Notes: generated from the sequence alone by a model not told the origin. Shown: positions 1 to 5,907, counted from the stretch's first letter. The stretch is DNA of 5,907 nucleotides from Allobaculum sp. (GCA_014803815.1 JAAVAY010000122.1:1-5907); one strand, 5' to 3'. Translations and numbers: made by a program.

Positions 1-1
1 A

Positions 2-119
2 TTACTGCGCAAAATGTTAAAAACACTTCGTCGGCAAGATTTTTTTCAATGACACAAAATATTAAAGTGCCCGAAACTTCGGACACTTAAGAAAGCTATG
101 CGCTTTATGGGACGTTTAC
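2..119 (-). repeat. Left arm of 118-bp perfect inverted repeat; probable end of an insertion sequence
   Basis: Positions 2-119 are the exact reverse complement of 5790-5907, with no mismatch over 118 bp. Identity stops abruptly between 119 and 120. Read on the minus strand, the repeat begins GTAAACGTCCCATAA, directly after codon 60 of the GIY-YIG gene. A GTAA terminus is the usual start of IS66-family inverted repeats, so I infer the end of an IS66-like element whose body lies outside the window. The family call rests on the terminus alone, because no transposase of this element is visible. The 8-bp target duplication expected for IS66 cannot be tested, since the far end of the element is not in the window. 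Confidence 0.85.
65..88 (-). terminator. Hairpin in the left repeat arm, possible terminator
   Basis: An 11-bp inverted repeat (AAGTGTCCGAA / TTCGGGCACTT on the minus strand, one G-U pair) surrounds a GT centre, so the folded loop would be about four bases. On the minus strand it is followed by TTAATATTTTG, which is U-rich but interrupted. It lies about 17 bp past the stop codon imposed on the GIY-YIG gene and could end transcription entering the mobile element. The tract is imperfect, so the terminator role is tentative. Confidence 0.4.
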
Positions 120-299
120 TCTTTTGTAGAAACTTCTTGTTGTTATTCCCACATATAAAGGAGCCTCCCATTCTTCTCCATGTCTAATATATCGACGAGT
201 AATAAAATACAGGCCCATTTCATTAATTTCATCCGCATTCCATGCTTCATTAATATGCAATTGAGGACTCCAGAATACTTTTACTTTATTATAATACAT
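105..299 (-). CDS. GIY-YIG nuclease-domain protein, N-terminal fragment (truncated by repeat)
   Basis: This 64-codon frame starts at ATG (299) and follows the WG-repeat gene by 31 bp on the same strand, so it is probably the third gene of the operon. Residues 29-31 (GLY) and 49-51 (YVG), followed by arginines at 55 and 60, match the start of a GIY-YIG endonuclease fold, in which the two tyrosine motifs and a downstream arginine form the active site for cutting DNA. The spacing of 17 residues between motifs contains HGEEWEAP, a plausible loop. Family domains are about 80-100 residues and also need a later glutamate and asparagine, all missing here. Only residues 1-60 are native; the last four (VNVP) and the stop codon are read from the inverted repeat. 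The fragment should be inactive. No signal peptide or membrane segment is visible. The GIY-YIG call is fairly good, but the subfamily and target are unknown. Confidence 0.65.
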   Translation of the reverse strand: MYYNKVKVFWSPQLHINEAWNADEINEMGLYFITRRYIRHGEEWEAPLYVGITTRSFYKRVNVP

Positions 300-330
300 G
301 ATAATTACGTTTGATTATTGGAGATAAATA

Positions 331-2397
331 TTATAGATCATTATTTACAATAGATACGGTATAAATGCCATCTCCCATATCAATAATCATATGAGGTTTA
401 TTGTATTTATTATATCTTCTCTTAAACTCTTCATCAGCATCATTGAGTAATGCTTCCAATGAGTCATATTTGAAATCCAAATCTTCCAAATTAGGGCGAG
501 GATTCCATTCAAAATTATTAATTGGATAGTATGTAGCCCAAGCTGGAGTCGCATCTAATATACCCCATTTTCCCCCTTTACGTACACCGATAAATGACAA
601 TCGCCCATAACTTGCAACTGAATTATTATTTTCTAAGAATACACATTCATCGTATTCAACATTAGTAGAAAATTTATAATCAGAAATTTTTTCATATGAA
701 TTCATGGGAATGTATTTCCGAAATTCAAATGTGCCAACTTTATTAGCATAATATAACATCATCGTAAAATGGTAACCATCTCCTAATTCATTATAACTAA
801 AATCAATTGAATCATAAAGTATAGGAACGATCTCCTTCATATGTAAATCGACACAGCCATACTTATCATTGATTCTTACGATAAATGTAGAATCAGCAGA
901 AAATGATTCATTAACATACTTATTTACAATAATTTCATCAAATCTAAGGTTATCTAATATTTGTCCTGTAAATAGGTTGATAAGAGAACATTTTCTATTT
1001 TTCCATATAATTCCTATTTTTCCTGAAATATTATTCTCAAATGCTTGACTCACTTCAATTTTATCATATTCAAGCGGTAATATTTGATTACCATGTAGGT
1101 CTAATATACCATACTTCCCGTTTCGCTGCACAATTACATTTATCAATTTGATAGTATCGTATTGGCCTTGGAAAGTATGTTGCCAAGATACTACAGGTAA
1201 TATATAATCATATTCAAATGAGTAAATATTATTGGGATTATCAATATTTAGTAATTTACATATCCCATCAACTCGATAAGCAAAAAATCCTTTCGCATAA
1301 TATATGATTCTATCGCACTTATGAGAAGTTATGCCTTGAACAGTATTCTCGTCATCAAACGGATCATATTCCATAAGTCCCCAAAATTTCCCTTCTTTTA
1401 TTGGCTCATCCTCCCAATATGCGTTATCAGACCAATTACCACCAAAGTCGCGGTTCTTAGATTCTTCACAAGATAGTTTCTGTGCATGATAAATGTATTT
1501 TTCCTCTTCTACTCTATATTCTTCCTCATCTTCTTCTCCAAATTCTCCAAATAAACTACCATATGTGGTGTTTCTTACGGATTCTTTCCCATCTTTTAAT
1601 GCTTCTTCATAGCTAAAAAATAAATTTCCATTTCTATCAATGGCACGTTCATTTCCAAATCTCATAACTTTGGCAAATCCTGAATCATCGTAATTTTTAA
1701 CATCGTCATAGATGAAAGGAATAACCTCTTTGCCGGCTGTGTCTATAAAACCAAACATTTCATCAACACCATATTTTACACTCACTGGAATATATGGATC
1801 CTTTTGATTATAGTTTCTTCCTTTATATTCATGAAGAATAGAATAATCATTTTTATATATAGTAAAATATGAGTTATCACAGTGAAGAAGAAGAGTATCT
1901 TTGTCTTCTCCAATATAATCGAACCATCTTTCATAACATAGATTTCCATCAATGTCAATAATAGTTACTTTATCAATATTACAAAAACTCTTCTTTACGA
2001 GAGCTTTATTCCTTATAAATTCTTCCGCCTGTGCATACTGAGGATTGATGACAACTTCAAAACGACTATTGACATAGCCATATTTGTTGTTATGTTTAAA
2101 ACTTAATCTTTGATTATAGAATCTTATCGTATAATCATTTTTAAGATTATTAAGGACATCTTCAATACTTTCTTTTTCAGTGAATATCTGTTGTACCATT
2201 TGAGTTATACCTTCATTTACATCAAGAATATAACTTTTTATAGAAATATTAGTGTTATTCTTAATTTCTATAAGATAACTTCCTATGGGTAATTCAATTA
2301 TTTTAAGCTTATTGGGTTCCAGTATATCAATAAATTCCGTATCTATATACAGAAGGCAGTTATATTCAGAAATAAATTTTATAGTTGCCATAGTCAT
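331..2397 (-). CDS. WG-repeat protein with PEGA-like N-terminal domain
   Basis: This is a 688-residue cytosolic protein with no signal peptide or membrane helix. Residues 5-60 look like a small beta domain of the PEGA type (LYIDTEF, then a PIGSYLIEI strand), often found at the front of Bacteroidota WG-repeat proteins. Degenerate WG repeats (pattern G-K-Y/W-G-hydrophobic-x-D, then a V-I-P-x-Y-D strand) are visible near residues 104-134, 214-245, 336-376, 427-449, 459-490, 510-533 and 607-620. WG repeats are thought to build beta-propeller-like or solenoid scaffolds for protein binding; no catalytic residues are evident. An acidic insert (GEEDEEEYRVEEEK, about 286-299) separates the second and third repeats. 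The gene starts at ATG 2397, with an alternative ATG two codons later. It lies 70 bp after the PIN-like gene with no promoter of its own seen, and 31 bp before the GIY-YIG gene. I infer a sensor, scaffold or partner for the neighbouring nucleases; the exact role is unknown. Confidence 0.85.
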   Translation of the reverse strand: MTMATIKFISEYNCLLYIDTEFIDILEPNKLKIIELPIGSYLIEIKNNTNISIKSYILDVNEGITQMVQQIFTEKESIEDVLNNLKNDYTIRFYNQRLSFKHNNKYGYVNSRFEVVINPQYAQAEEFIRNKALVKKSFCNIDKVTIIDIDGNLCYERWFDYIGEDKDTLLLHCDNSYFTIYKNDYSILHEYKGRNYNQKDPYIPVSVKYGVDEMFGFIDTAGKEVIPFIYDDVKNYDDSGFAKVMRFGNERAIDRNGNLFFSYEEALKDGKESVRNTTYGSLFGEFGEEDEEEYRVEEEKYIYHAQKLSCEESKNRDFGGNWSDNAYWEDEPIKEGKFWGLMEYDPFDDENTVQGITSHKCDRIIYYAKGFFAYRVDGICKLLNIDNPNNIYSFEYDYILPVVSWQHTFQGQYDTIKLINVIVQRNGKYGILDLHGNQILPLEYDKIEVSQAFENNISGKIGIIWKNRKCSLINLFTGQILDNLRFDEIIVNKYVNESFSADSTFIVRINDKYGCVDLHMKEIVPILYDSIDFSYNELGDGYHFTMMLYYANKVGTFEFRKYIPMNSYEKISDYKFSTNVEYDECVFLENNNSVASYGRLSFIGVRKGGKWGILDATPAWATYYPINNFEWNPRPNLEDLDFKYDSLEALLNDADEEFKRRYNKYNKPHMIIDMGDGIYTVSIVNNDL

Positions 2398-2467
2398 TTT
2401 GAAAAGATTTATTATTACATGAGTACATATAACTCTTAGATTTCTGATGAATACCCTACAGCATTAT

Positions 2468-4954
2468 TCACAATCGTCCAATACTTAAGTCATTGTCAGA
2501 ATTTGTATCAGAATTTATTGCAACGTCTTCGTTAATAATGCCATCAATTTTTTTGAGTAATGTCATCAAATCGTTTTCGATACTTTCCACATAGGACTTA
2601 AGATTTGTTACAACGGCCATGTAGATAGCATCGTCCAAAAGGGGTGCAAATGCCTTTTCAATATTGTCTGGACACTTCTGTCGAAGATGATTGTATAAGA
2701 TATCCCATGTCCTGTTCAATTTATCAGCAATCATATCAGTATGACTCAAGATATCCTCATCGATGTCATTATAATCCTTGTTGGCAAACAATTCGAAATT
2801 CAATCTCTGTCGCTTTCTTCTCTCTGCAGCTGTAATCCCAGGTAAATTGGTCAACTTAGTGTTTACATCGGCAAAATATTTAGCGTTATCCTTGCCACCT
2901 TCACGATCAACAAGCAGAAGTAAATCCTCCGATAGAACTTGTGGGTCGAACCTCATCTCAAGCAAATCAATCGAATTAACAAAGTTAATCGGAGTGAACA
3001 ACTGCCAAAAATAAGGATTAGTGCGACAAAAAAATTCCGCATATTTCTTTCGATAAAGGTCAAAAGAATGATCTCGGCTTATAAAGAACAATTTGGGCTT
3101 CTCTTCCCAGTCAAAAAGGTATTGCCCCATTCTTACGTCATGTTCAAGGGTTGCATAAGACTTTTCATTATTCTTAAGAACGGCATTGAAAGCTTTTTCC
3201 GATTTTTTTGTATCTTCATGGGTATATGAGGGTAGATAAAACAATTCTATATTTGCCTCATCTAATAAATTTTTGATTTGGTCTGCCAAAGAGTTGTCTA
3301 AGAAATTTCTATAATCATCTTCTGCATCCCAATCTTTAAGATTAAACAACACAAAAAGATAATCTTTAAATGTAATAATATCCTCTGGGAGGCTGTCCAA
3401 CTCTTTAAGGTCCGCATAATGGTTGTAAAAGACGTTATTTGTACGCAACTTAAATTTGCGATATTCTGAATCTGCAATCTCAATGAGTTGAAGTGCTTGA
3501 GCCAGATGTCCCTTCACTTCTGTGATGTAAGTATTTGCGAACTTCAACGAAAGACCATTCTTATTATTTCTCGCAATTGAGATGAGATCACGTGCGATCT
3601 TGTAATTATACAGTCGACCCGGTTCGAAATCATCGTATGCCACGCAAAGAATATGCAAGATGACCTGCGTATCTAGAAAGACGTCACGCCTATACATTGG
3701 GAAATTACCTGTATAGCCGGTAGTTGACACTAGTGAAGACATGAACGAGCCAGCACATAGCCGATAAACTATGTCATTTGAACCACATAAAGCAATTATT
3801 TCTTTGTAAATTTTCTTACTTATCTCGATGTCATTTACGTCTGCGTTAAGAAATTTTAGGAAGGAGTTTTCATCCTCATTTTCGTCATAATTTAGACCGA
3901 CATTGTTAACAACAATTGCCGCGCTATTTAGCCTTTGTGTTACAAGATTCTTAAATTCAATTAATACTTCATCTATTTTGTCGGCTAGTGCAGTCCCATT
4001 TAAAATATTCTGGACATCCTTCTTAAATTGAATCTTATTATGGCTACAATCATTTGCATAATCAGTTAATCTTTGCTGTTCATTCGACGTAAGACTATAA
4101 GTCTTTGGAGTCTCACTGATAAGCTTTATTTTGCTCTTATTAAGCAACCCGTTTAGACAGTAAGTATGGGCGTCCAATGTTGTCCTACCAACAAATTCGT
4201 CAACTCGAGACTTTATCACTGACTCCTTTATAGGACCTTCATTTGCCATGAGACGAAGCACAAAGCAGCGAATAATGTCCCGTTTCAACTCTCCAGATGC
4301 GCGGCTGAACTTTAGGAAATCATATGCTGCTAAATCATCTTCTGTAAGGGCGCTTCGGTTATTAACTGAAGGATCAAGTGAAAAATCTGGATGCAAGGCA
4401 AGAATTTGAGCCTTTCTAATATGAACAATGAACAGATAAGAGGCAAGCGTATATTTCAGATGTAGAGCGACCTCTGACTTATCCCAGTCAGGTGCAAGAT
4501 GTGTATTCTCGTTACGAGGTATCACAGTCTTATACAAAATGTATTTACCTGTTCCTTTACCACGCCAATTTTCCCCATCCTTATTATAATTTTTCAAGTC
4601 TGAGAATTGAGGTAACCCGAAATGTTCAATTACCTTAATAAAAGTACCTTTATGATTTGGAATTGGGTTATTCTCAAACTTATGGATACGTTTGACAAAA
4701 GAATCAAAAAGATTCGAGATATTTCTAAGAGAATTGATTTCTCCAACCTCCGTGAAAATCGCTTTATTTAAAGCATCGTCAAAAGCATGAGAAAATCCAT
4801 CAAGCCTATAAACGCCAGGGGTCTCATATATAACATGATACAGGATATTGAGTGCCTCTTCAAGTTCAGAGTCAGTAATTATCTGACCATCCTCTCTGAA
4901 GACACTTTTAGCATACTTGCGTATATCACTTGAAACCTTACTCCATTCAATCAT
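2468..4954 (-). CDS. Large protein with winged-helix-like segment and PIN-like nuclease domain
   Basis: I recognise no named family over the full length, but the middle shows a PIN-like RNase fold. Counting from the upstream TTG at 4978 (ATG 4954 is residue 9), the four expected acidic residues are D436 in VFLDTQVIL, E487 in YITEVKGHL, D614 in LEHDVRMGQYL and D636 in FFISRDHSF. Each sits in the usual hydrophobic strand or helix context, so metal-dependent cleavage of RNA is predicted. Residues about 233-297 look like a winged helix (helices around IKESVIKSRVDEF and LDAHTYCLNGLL, then a KIKLISE-KTYSLT hairpin). The first 230 residues are mostly helical and unassigned; 700-815 are helical and the tail is rich in N, D and S. 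PIN toxins of the VapC type have about 130 residues, so this is a multidomain effector rather than a simple toxin. The ATG at 4954 is preferred because the promoter -7 box covers the TTG. It is the first gene of the operon. The domain call is fairly firm, the biological role is inference. Confidence 0.8.
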   Translation of the reverse strand: MIEWSKVSSDIRKYAKSVFREDGQIITDSELEEALNILYHVIYETPGVYRLDGFSHAFDDALNKAIFTEVGEINSLRNISNLFDSFVKRIHKFENNPIPNHKGTFIKVIEHFGLPQFSDLKNYNKDGENWRGKGTGKYILYKTVIPRNENTHLAPDWDKSEVALHLKYTLASYLFIVHIRKAQILALHPDFSLDPSVNNRSALTEDDLAAYDFLKFSRASGELKRDIIRCFVLRLMANEGPIKESVIKSRVDEFVGRTTLDAHTYCLNGLLNKSKIKLISETPKTYSLTSNEQQRLTDYANDCSHNKIQFKKDVQNILNGTALADKIDEVLIEFKNLVTQRLNSAAIVVNNVGLNYDENEDENSFLKFLNADVNDIEISKKIYKEIIALCGSNDIVYRLCAGSFMSSLVSTTGYTGNFPMYRRDVFLDTQVILHILCVAYDDFEPGRLYNYKIARDLISIARNNKNGLSLKFANTYITEVKGHLAQALQLIEIADSEYRKFKLRTNNVFYNHYADLKELDSLPEDIITFKDYLFVLFNLKDWDAEDDYRNFLDNSLADQIKNLLDEANIELFYLPSYTHEDTKKSEKAFNAVLKNNEKSYATLEHDVRMGQYLFDWEEKPKLFFISRDHSFDLYRKKYAEFFCRTNPYFWQLFTPINFVNSIDLLEMRFDPQVLSEDLLLLVDREGGKDNAKYFADVNTKLTNLPGITAAERRKRQRLNFELFANKDYNDIDEDILSHTDMIADKLNRTWDILYNHLRQKCPDNIEKAFAPLLDDAIYMAVVTNLKSYVESIENDLMTLLKKIDGIINEDVAINSDTNSDNDLSIGRL

Positions 4955-4975
4955 AACACCAACTTTTTTGAATCG

Positions 4976-5006
4976 CAAATTTAATAAAAATTCTTCATTT
5001 TACAAA
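4976..5006 (-). promoter_or_regulatory. Bacteroidota-type promoter of the PIN/WG/GIY-YIG operon
   Basis: On the minus strand, TTTG (5006-5003) is followed after exactly 19 bp by TAAATTTG (4983-4976), matching the Bacteroides -33/-7 pattern TTTG-N19-21-TAnnTTTG. Transcription should begin a few bases after 4976, leaving a leader of roughly 15-20 bases before ATG 4954. The match is visible in the sequence; activity is inferred. No comparable pair was seen in the 70-bp and 31-bp gaps between the downstream genes, so this promoter probably serves all three. Confidence 0.65.
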
Positions 5007-5021
5007 TTAGATATTACAAAT
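5000..5021. repeat. Paired 8-bp direct repeats over the -33 box, possible operator
   Basis: TTACAAAT occurs at 5000-5007 and again at 5014-5021, a 14-bp period. The first copy contains the -33 TTTG of the operon promoter on the other strand. A direct repeat at this position could bind a repressor, and the predicted winged-helix segment in the first gene raises the possibility of autoregulation. The DNA is AT-rich, so chance repetition is possible. Confidence 0.3.
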
Positions 5022-5093
5022 ATTTAGAACAAAAATTCCAATAATAAGAGCAATGGCGTTTTCGATGCGTCAGCCACCATATTTTCCCCCGTA

Positions 5094-5165
5094 GGGTGGG
5101 ATGCTTTCGGTGGGGATGGGGCTTCATGGAAGACTCAGCCCCTCCCCACCGAAAGTGTTCCACCC
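5094..5165. other. Long GC-rich imperfect hairpin of unknown function
   Basis: The left arm 5094-5123 pairs with 5137-5165 around a 13-base loop. The core CTTTCGGTGGGGA pairs perfectly, the outer GGGTGG/CCACCC and inner GGGGCT/AGCCCC also pair, and only a four-base internal mismatch and one bulged T interrupt about 25 bp of stem. The G/C-rich arms contrast with the AT-rich DNA on the left. No U-run follows on either strand, so it is not a standard terminator. A CCACC at 5074-5078 could compete for GGTGG at 5095-5099. It may be a small MITE-like repeat, a structured RNA, or a folding element near the end of the IS30-family element. It does not encode a credible protein. Confidence 0.6.
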
Positions 5166-5789
5166 GGAAGAAGGTAATTTTTACAAGATTCCGCTGCAAC
5201 ATGAAAAAAAGAAAAAGGAGACCGAAATCTCCCGGGAATCAAGTAATTTTGTGTTGTGAAAAAATATAACCACCTAACTCCGGAGCAAAGATACACAATT
5301 TTTGTCTTACTCCAACAAAAAAAGAGCAGAAAAGAGATATGTGAGACCATAAATATCTCCGAGTCCACGCTCTGCAGGGAATTGAAGCGCAATGGCGGTC
5401 AGCGCGGCTACCACCATAAGCAGGCGCAGGTAAAAGCCGACGACAGGAAGCGCAGGCTGCAGAATTACAGGAACCTGACCATTGTATTGCGTAAGTTTAT
5501 CCGTGAAAAGATCACAAAGGAACAATGGTCTCCGGCCCGGATTGTCGGTCATCTCCGCAAGCCGGGCAAGAAGTGCGTGTGCGTGGAGACCATCTATGCC
5601 TACATAAGGGCTGACAAGGCTGCCGGGGGAGACTTGTGGACCCACTGCCGACATAAGCTCAAACACCGTAGGCGTCAGGTCTCGGCTGCTTATACAGCCG
5701 TGCGAGACCGGACCATGATAGATGAGAGGCCTCCTGAATGGGTCGGATCCACTCCCGGTGATTTTGAGATGGATACAATAGTAGGCAAG
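5166..5789 (+). mobile_element. 5' part of an IS30-family insertion sequence (left boundary approximate)
   Basis: This stretch contains the transposase start and presumably the left terminal inverted repeat of the IS, somewhere between the long hairpin and the start codon. I could not define that terminus because the right end is absent. The stretch is clearly richer in G and C than the operon to its left, consistent with a separate origin. The element is interrupted at 5789/5790 by the inverted-repeat arm, so what remains is a remnant that cannot move by itself. Confidence 0.6.
5217..5232 (+). other. Small hairpin ahead of the transposase start
   Basis: GGAGA (5217-5221) and TCTCC (5228-5232) pair around a six-base CCGAAA loop, ending 23 bp before the transposase GTG codon. 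A short stem in the leader of an IS transposase gene can limit translation from read-through transcripts. That role is speculative here, because a 5-bp stem is easily found by chance. Confidence 0.25.
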
Positions 5790-5804
5790 GTAAACGTCCC
5801 ATAA
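5256..5804 (+). CDS. IS30-family transposase, N-terminal fragment (truncated by repeat)
   Basis: The 182-residue frame starts with GTG at 5256 (KKYNHLTPEQRYTI follows), the first start codon after an in-frame TAA at 5244. Residues 6-45 form the IS30-type N-terminal helix-turn-helix (LTPEQRYTIFVLL, then RKEICETINISESTLCREL), which binds the terminal repeats. Residues 86-117 (ITKEQWSPARIVGHL, then VETIYAYI) are the second conserved DNA-binding region. The block GDFEMDTIVGK at 168-178 carries the first aspartate of the DDE catalytic triad (probably D173). IS30 transposases are usually about 310-380 residues; here the sequence stops being native after K178, and VNVP plus the stop come from the repeat arm. 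The second D and the E are missing, so it should be catalytically dead. The retained DNA-binding domains might still bind IS ends. It is divergent from the minus-strand operon and functionally unrelated to it. The family call is secure. Confidence 0.9.
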   Translation: MKKYNHLTPEQRYTIFVLLQQKKSRKEICETINISESTLCRELKRNGGQRGYHHKQAQVKADDRKRRLQNYRNLTIVLRKFIREKITKEQWSPARIVGHLRKPGKKCVCVETIYAYIRADKAAGGDLWTHCRHKLKHRRRQVSAAYTAVRDRTMIDERPPEWVGSTPGDFEMDTIVGKVNVP

Positions 5805-5907
5805 AGCGCATAGCTTTCTTAAGTGTCCGAAGTTTCGGGCACTTTAATATTTTGTGTCATTGAAAAAAATCTTGCCGACGAAGTGTTTTTAACATTTTGC
5901 GCAGTAA
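5790..5907 (+). repeat. Right arm of 118-bp perfect inverted repeat; probable end of an insertion sequence
   Basis: This is the exact reverse complement of 2-119. It begins GTAAACGTCCCATAA immediately after codon 178 of the IS30-family transposase and runs to the window edge. Since 118 bp is far longer than the terminal repeats of a single IS, both arms must be the same end of two copies facing inward, or one multi-copy sequence reached from two sides. The flanking bases differ (ACAAAAGA on the left, TAGGCAAG on the right, each read into the repeat), so these are two separate insertion events. The IS66-like assignment rests on the GTAA terminus. Confidence 0.85.
5821..5844 (+). terminator. 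Hairpin in the right repeat arm, possible terminator
   Basis: This is the mirror copy of the hairpin at 65-88: AAGTGTCCGAA pairs with TTCGGGCACTT and TTAATATTTTG follows. It lies 16 bp after the stop codon imposed on the transposase fragment. The same position relative to both broken genes fits a structure at the end of the mobile element that blocks incoming transcription. The interrupted U-tract makes this tentative. Confidence 0.4.

Noticed and set aside
2421..2435. GAGT/ACTC inverted repeat between the PIN-like and WG genes
   Set aside because: A 4-bp stem in AT-rich DNA is expected by chance and has no U-tract to make a terminator.
2110..3229. Short plus-strand open frames inside the WG-repeat and PIN-like genes
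   Set aside because: They lie antisense to long genes with clear domain motifs, have no recognisable motif of their own, and look like chance frames.
3298..3483. A 61-codon minus-strand frame inside the PIN-like gene
   Set aside because: It is a shifted frame of the same coding strand; the main frame is uninterrupted and carries the PIN motifs.
4976..4978. TTG as start codon of the PIN-like gene
   Set aside because: It lies inside the predicted -7 promoter box, and an in-frame ATG follows eight codons later.
5244..5251. TAATTTTG as a -7 box for the transposase gene
   Set aside because: No TTTG lies 19-21 bp upstream, and it is only a few bases before the GTG start, so support is too weak.
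4979..5255. tRNA, CRISPR array or retron RNA in the intergenic region
   Set aside because: There is no cloverleaf, no regularly spaced repeat with spacers and no reverse transcriptase gene; the hairpin alone does not support any of these.
5014..5666. Three minus-strand open frames across the intergenic hairpin and the transposase
   Set aside because: They overlap the well-supported transposase or the hairpin, and their translations show no domain, so they are shadows.
2..5907. Whole window as one transposon with 118-bp terminal inverted repeats
   Set aside because: The repeats truncate genes on their inner sides and identity begins at an inward GTAA, so they are better explained as ends of outside elements. 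No transposase for such a unit is present, only a broken IS30-family one.

Overview
This 5.9-kb window looks like accessory DNA from a Bacteroidota (probably Bacteroidales) genome. The evidence is AT-rich genes without recognisable Shine-Dalgarno sites, a good match to the Bacteroides promoter pattern (TTTG, 19 bp, TAnnTTTG), a WG-repeat protein of a kind common in that phylum, and a Bacteroidales-like IS30-family transposase. The taxonomy is inferred from these features, with no marker gene to confirm it.

Layout from left to right: (a) 2-119, one arm of a perfect 118-bp inverted repeat that cuts off the gene beside it; (b) 105-299, minus strand, the N-terminal piece of a GIY-YIG nuclease-domain protein; (c) 331-2397, minus strand, a 688-residue cytosolic WG-repeat protein; (d) 2468-4954, minus strand, an approximately 828-residue protein with a predicted winged-helix segment and a PIN-like nuclease domain; (e) 4955-5255, an intergenic stretch holding the promoter of the minus-strand operon, a pair of direct repeats over its -33 box, and a long GC-rich hairpin; (f) 5256-5804, plus strand, the N-terminal part of an IS30-family transposase, broken by (g) 5790-5907, the second arm of the inverted repeat.

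The three minus-strand genes are tightly spaced (gaps of 70 and 31 bp), have one clear promoter, and are transcribed in the order PIN-like protein, WG-repeat protein, GIY-YIG protein. Two predicted nucleases with a repeat-rich protein between them, placed among insertion sequences, resemble a mobile-island cassette such as a defence or conflict system. I do not recognise the combination as a named system. Function is inference, and the third gene is incomplete here.

The repeat arms begin exactly at GTAA on the side facing the interior, as do the ends of IS66-family elements. Both arms append the same short tail (VNVP, stop) to unrelated genes. The simplest reading is that two inverted copies of one insertion sequence flank the segment and extend past both window edges. 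An assembly break inside a multi-copy repeat would look the same.
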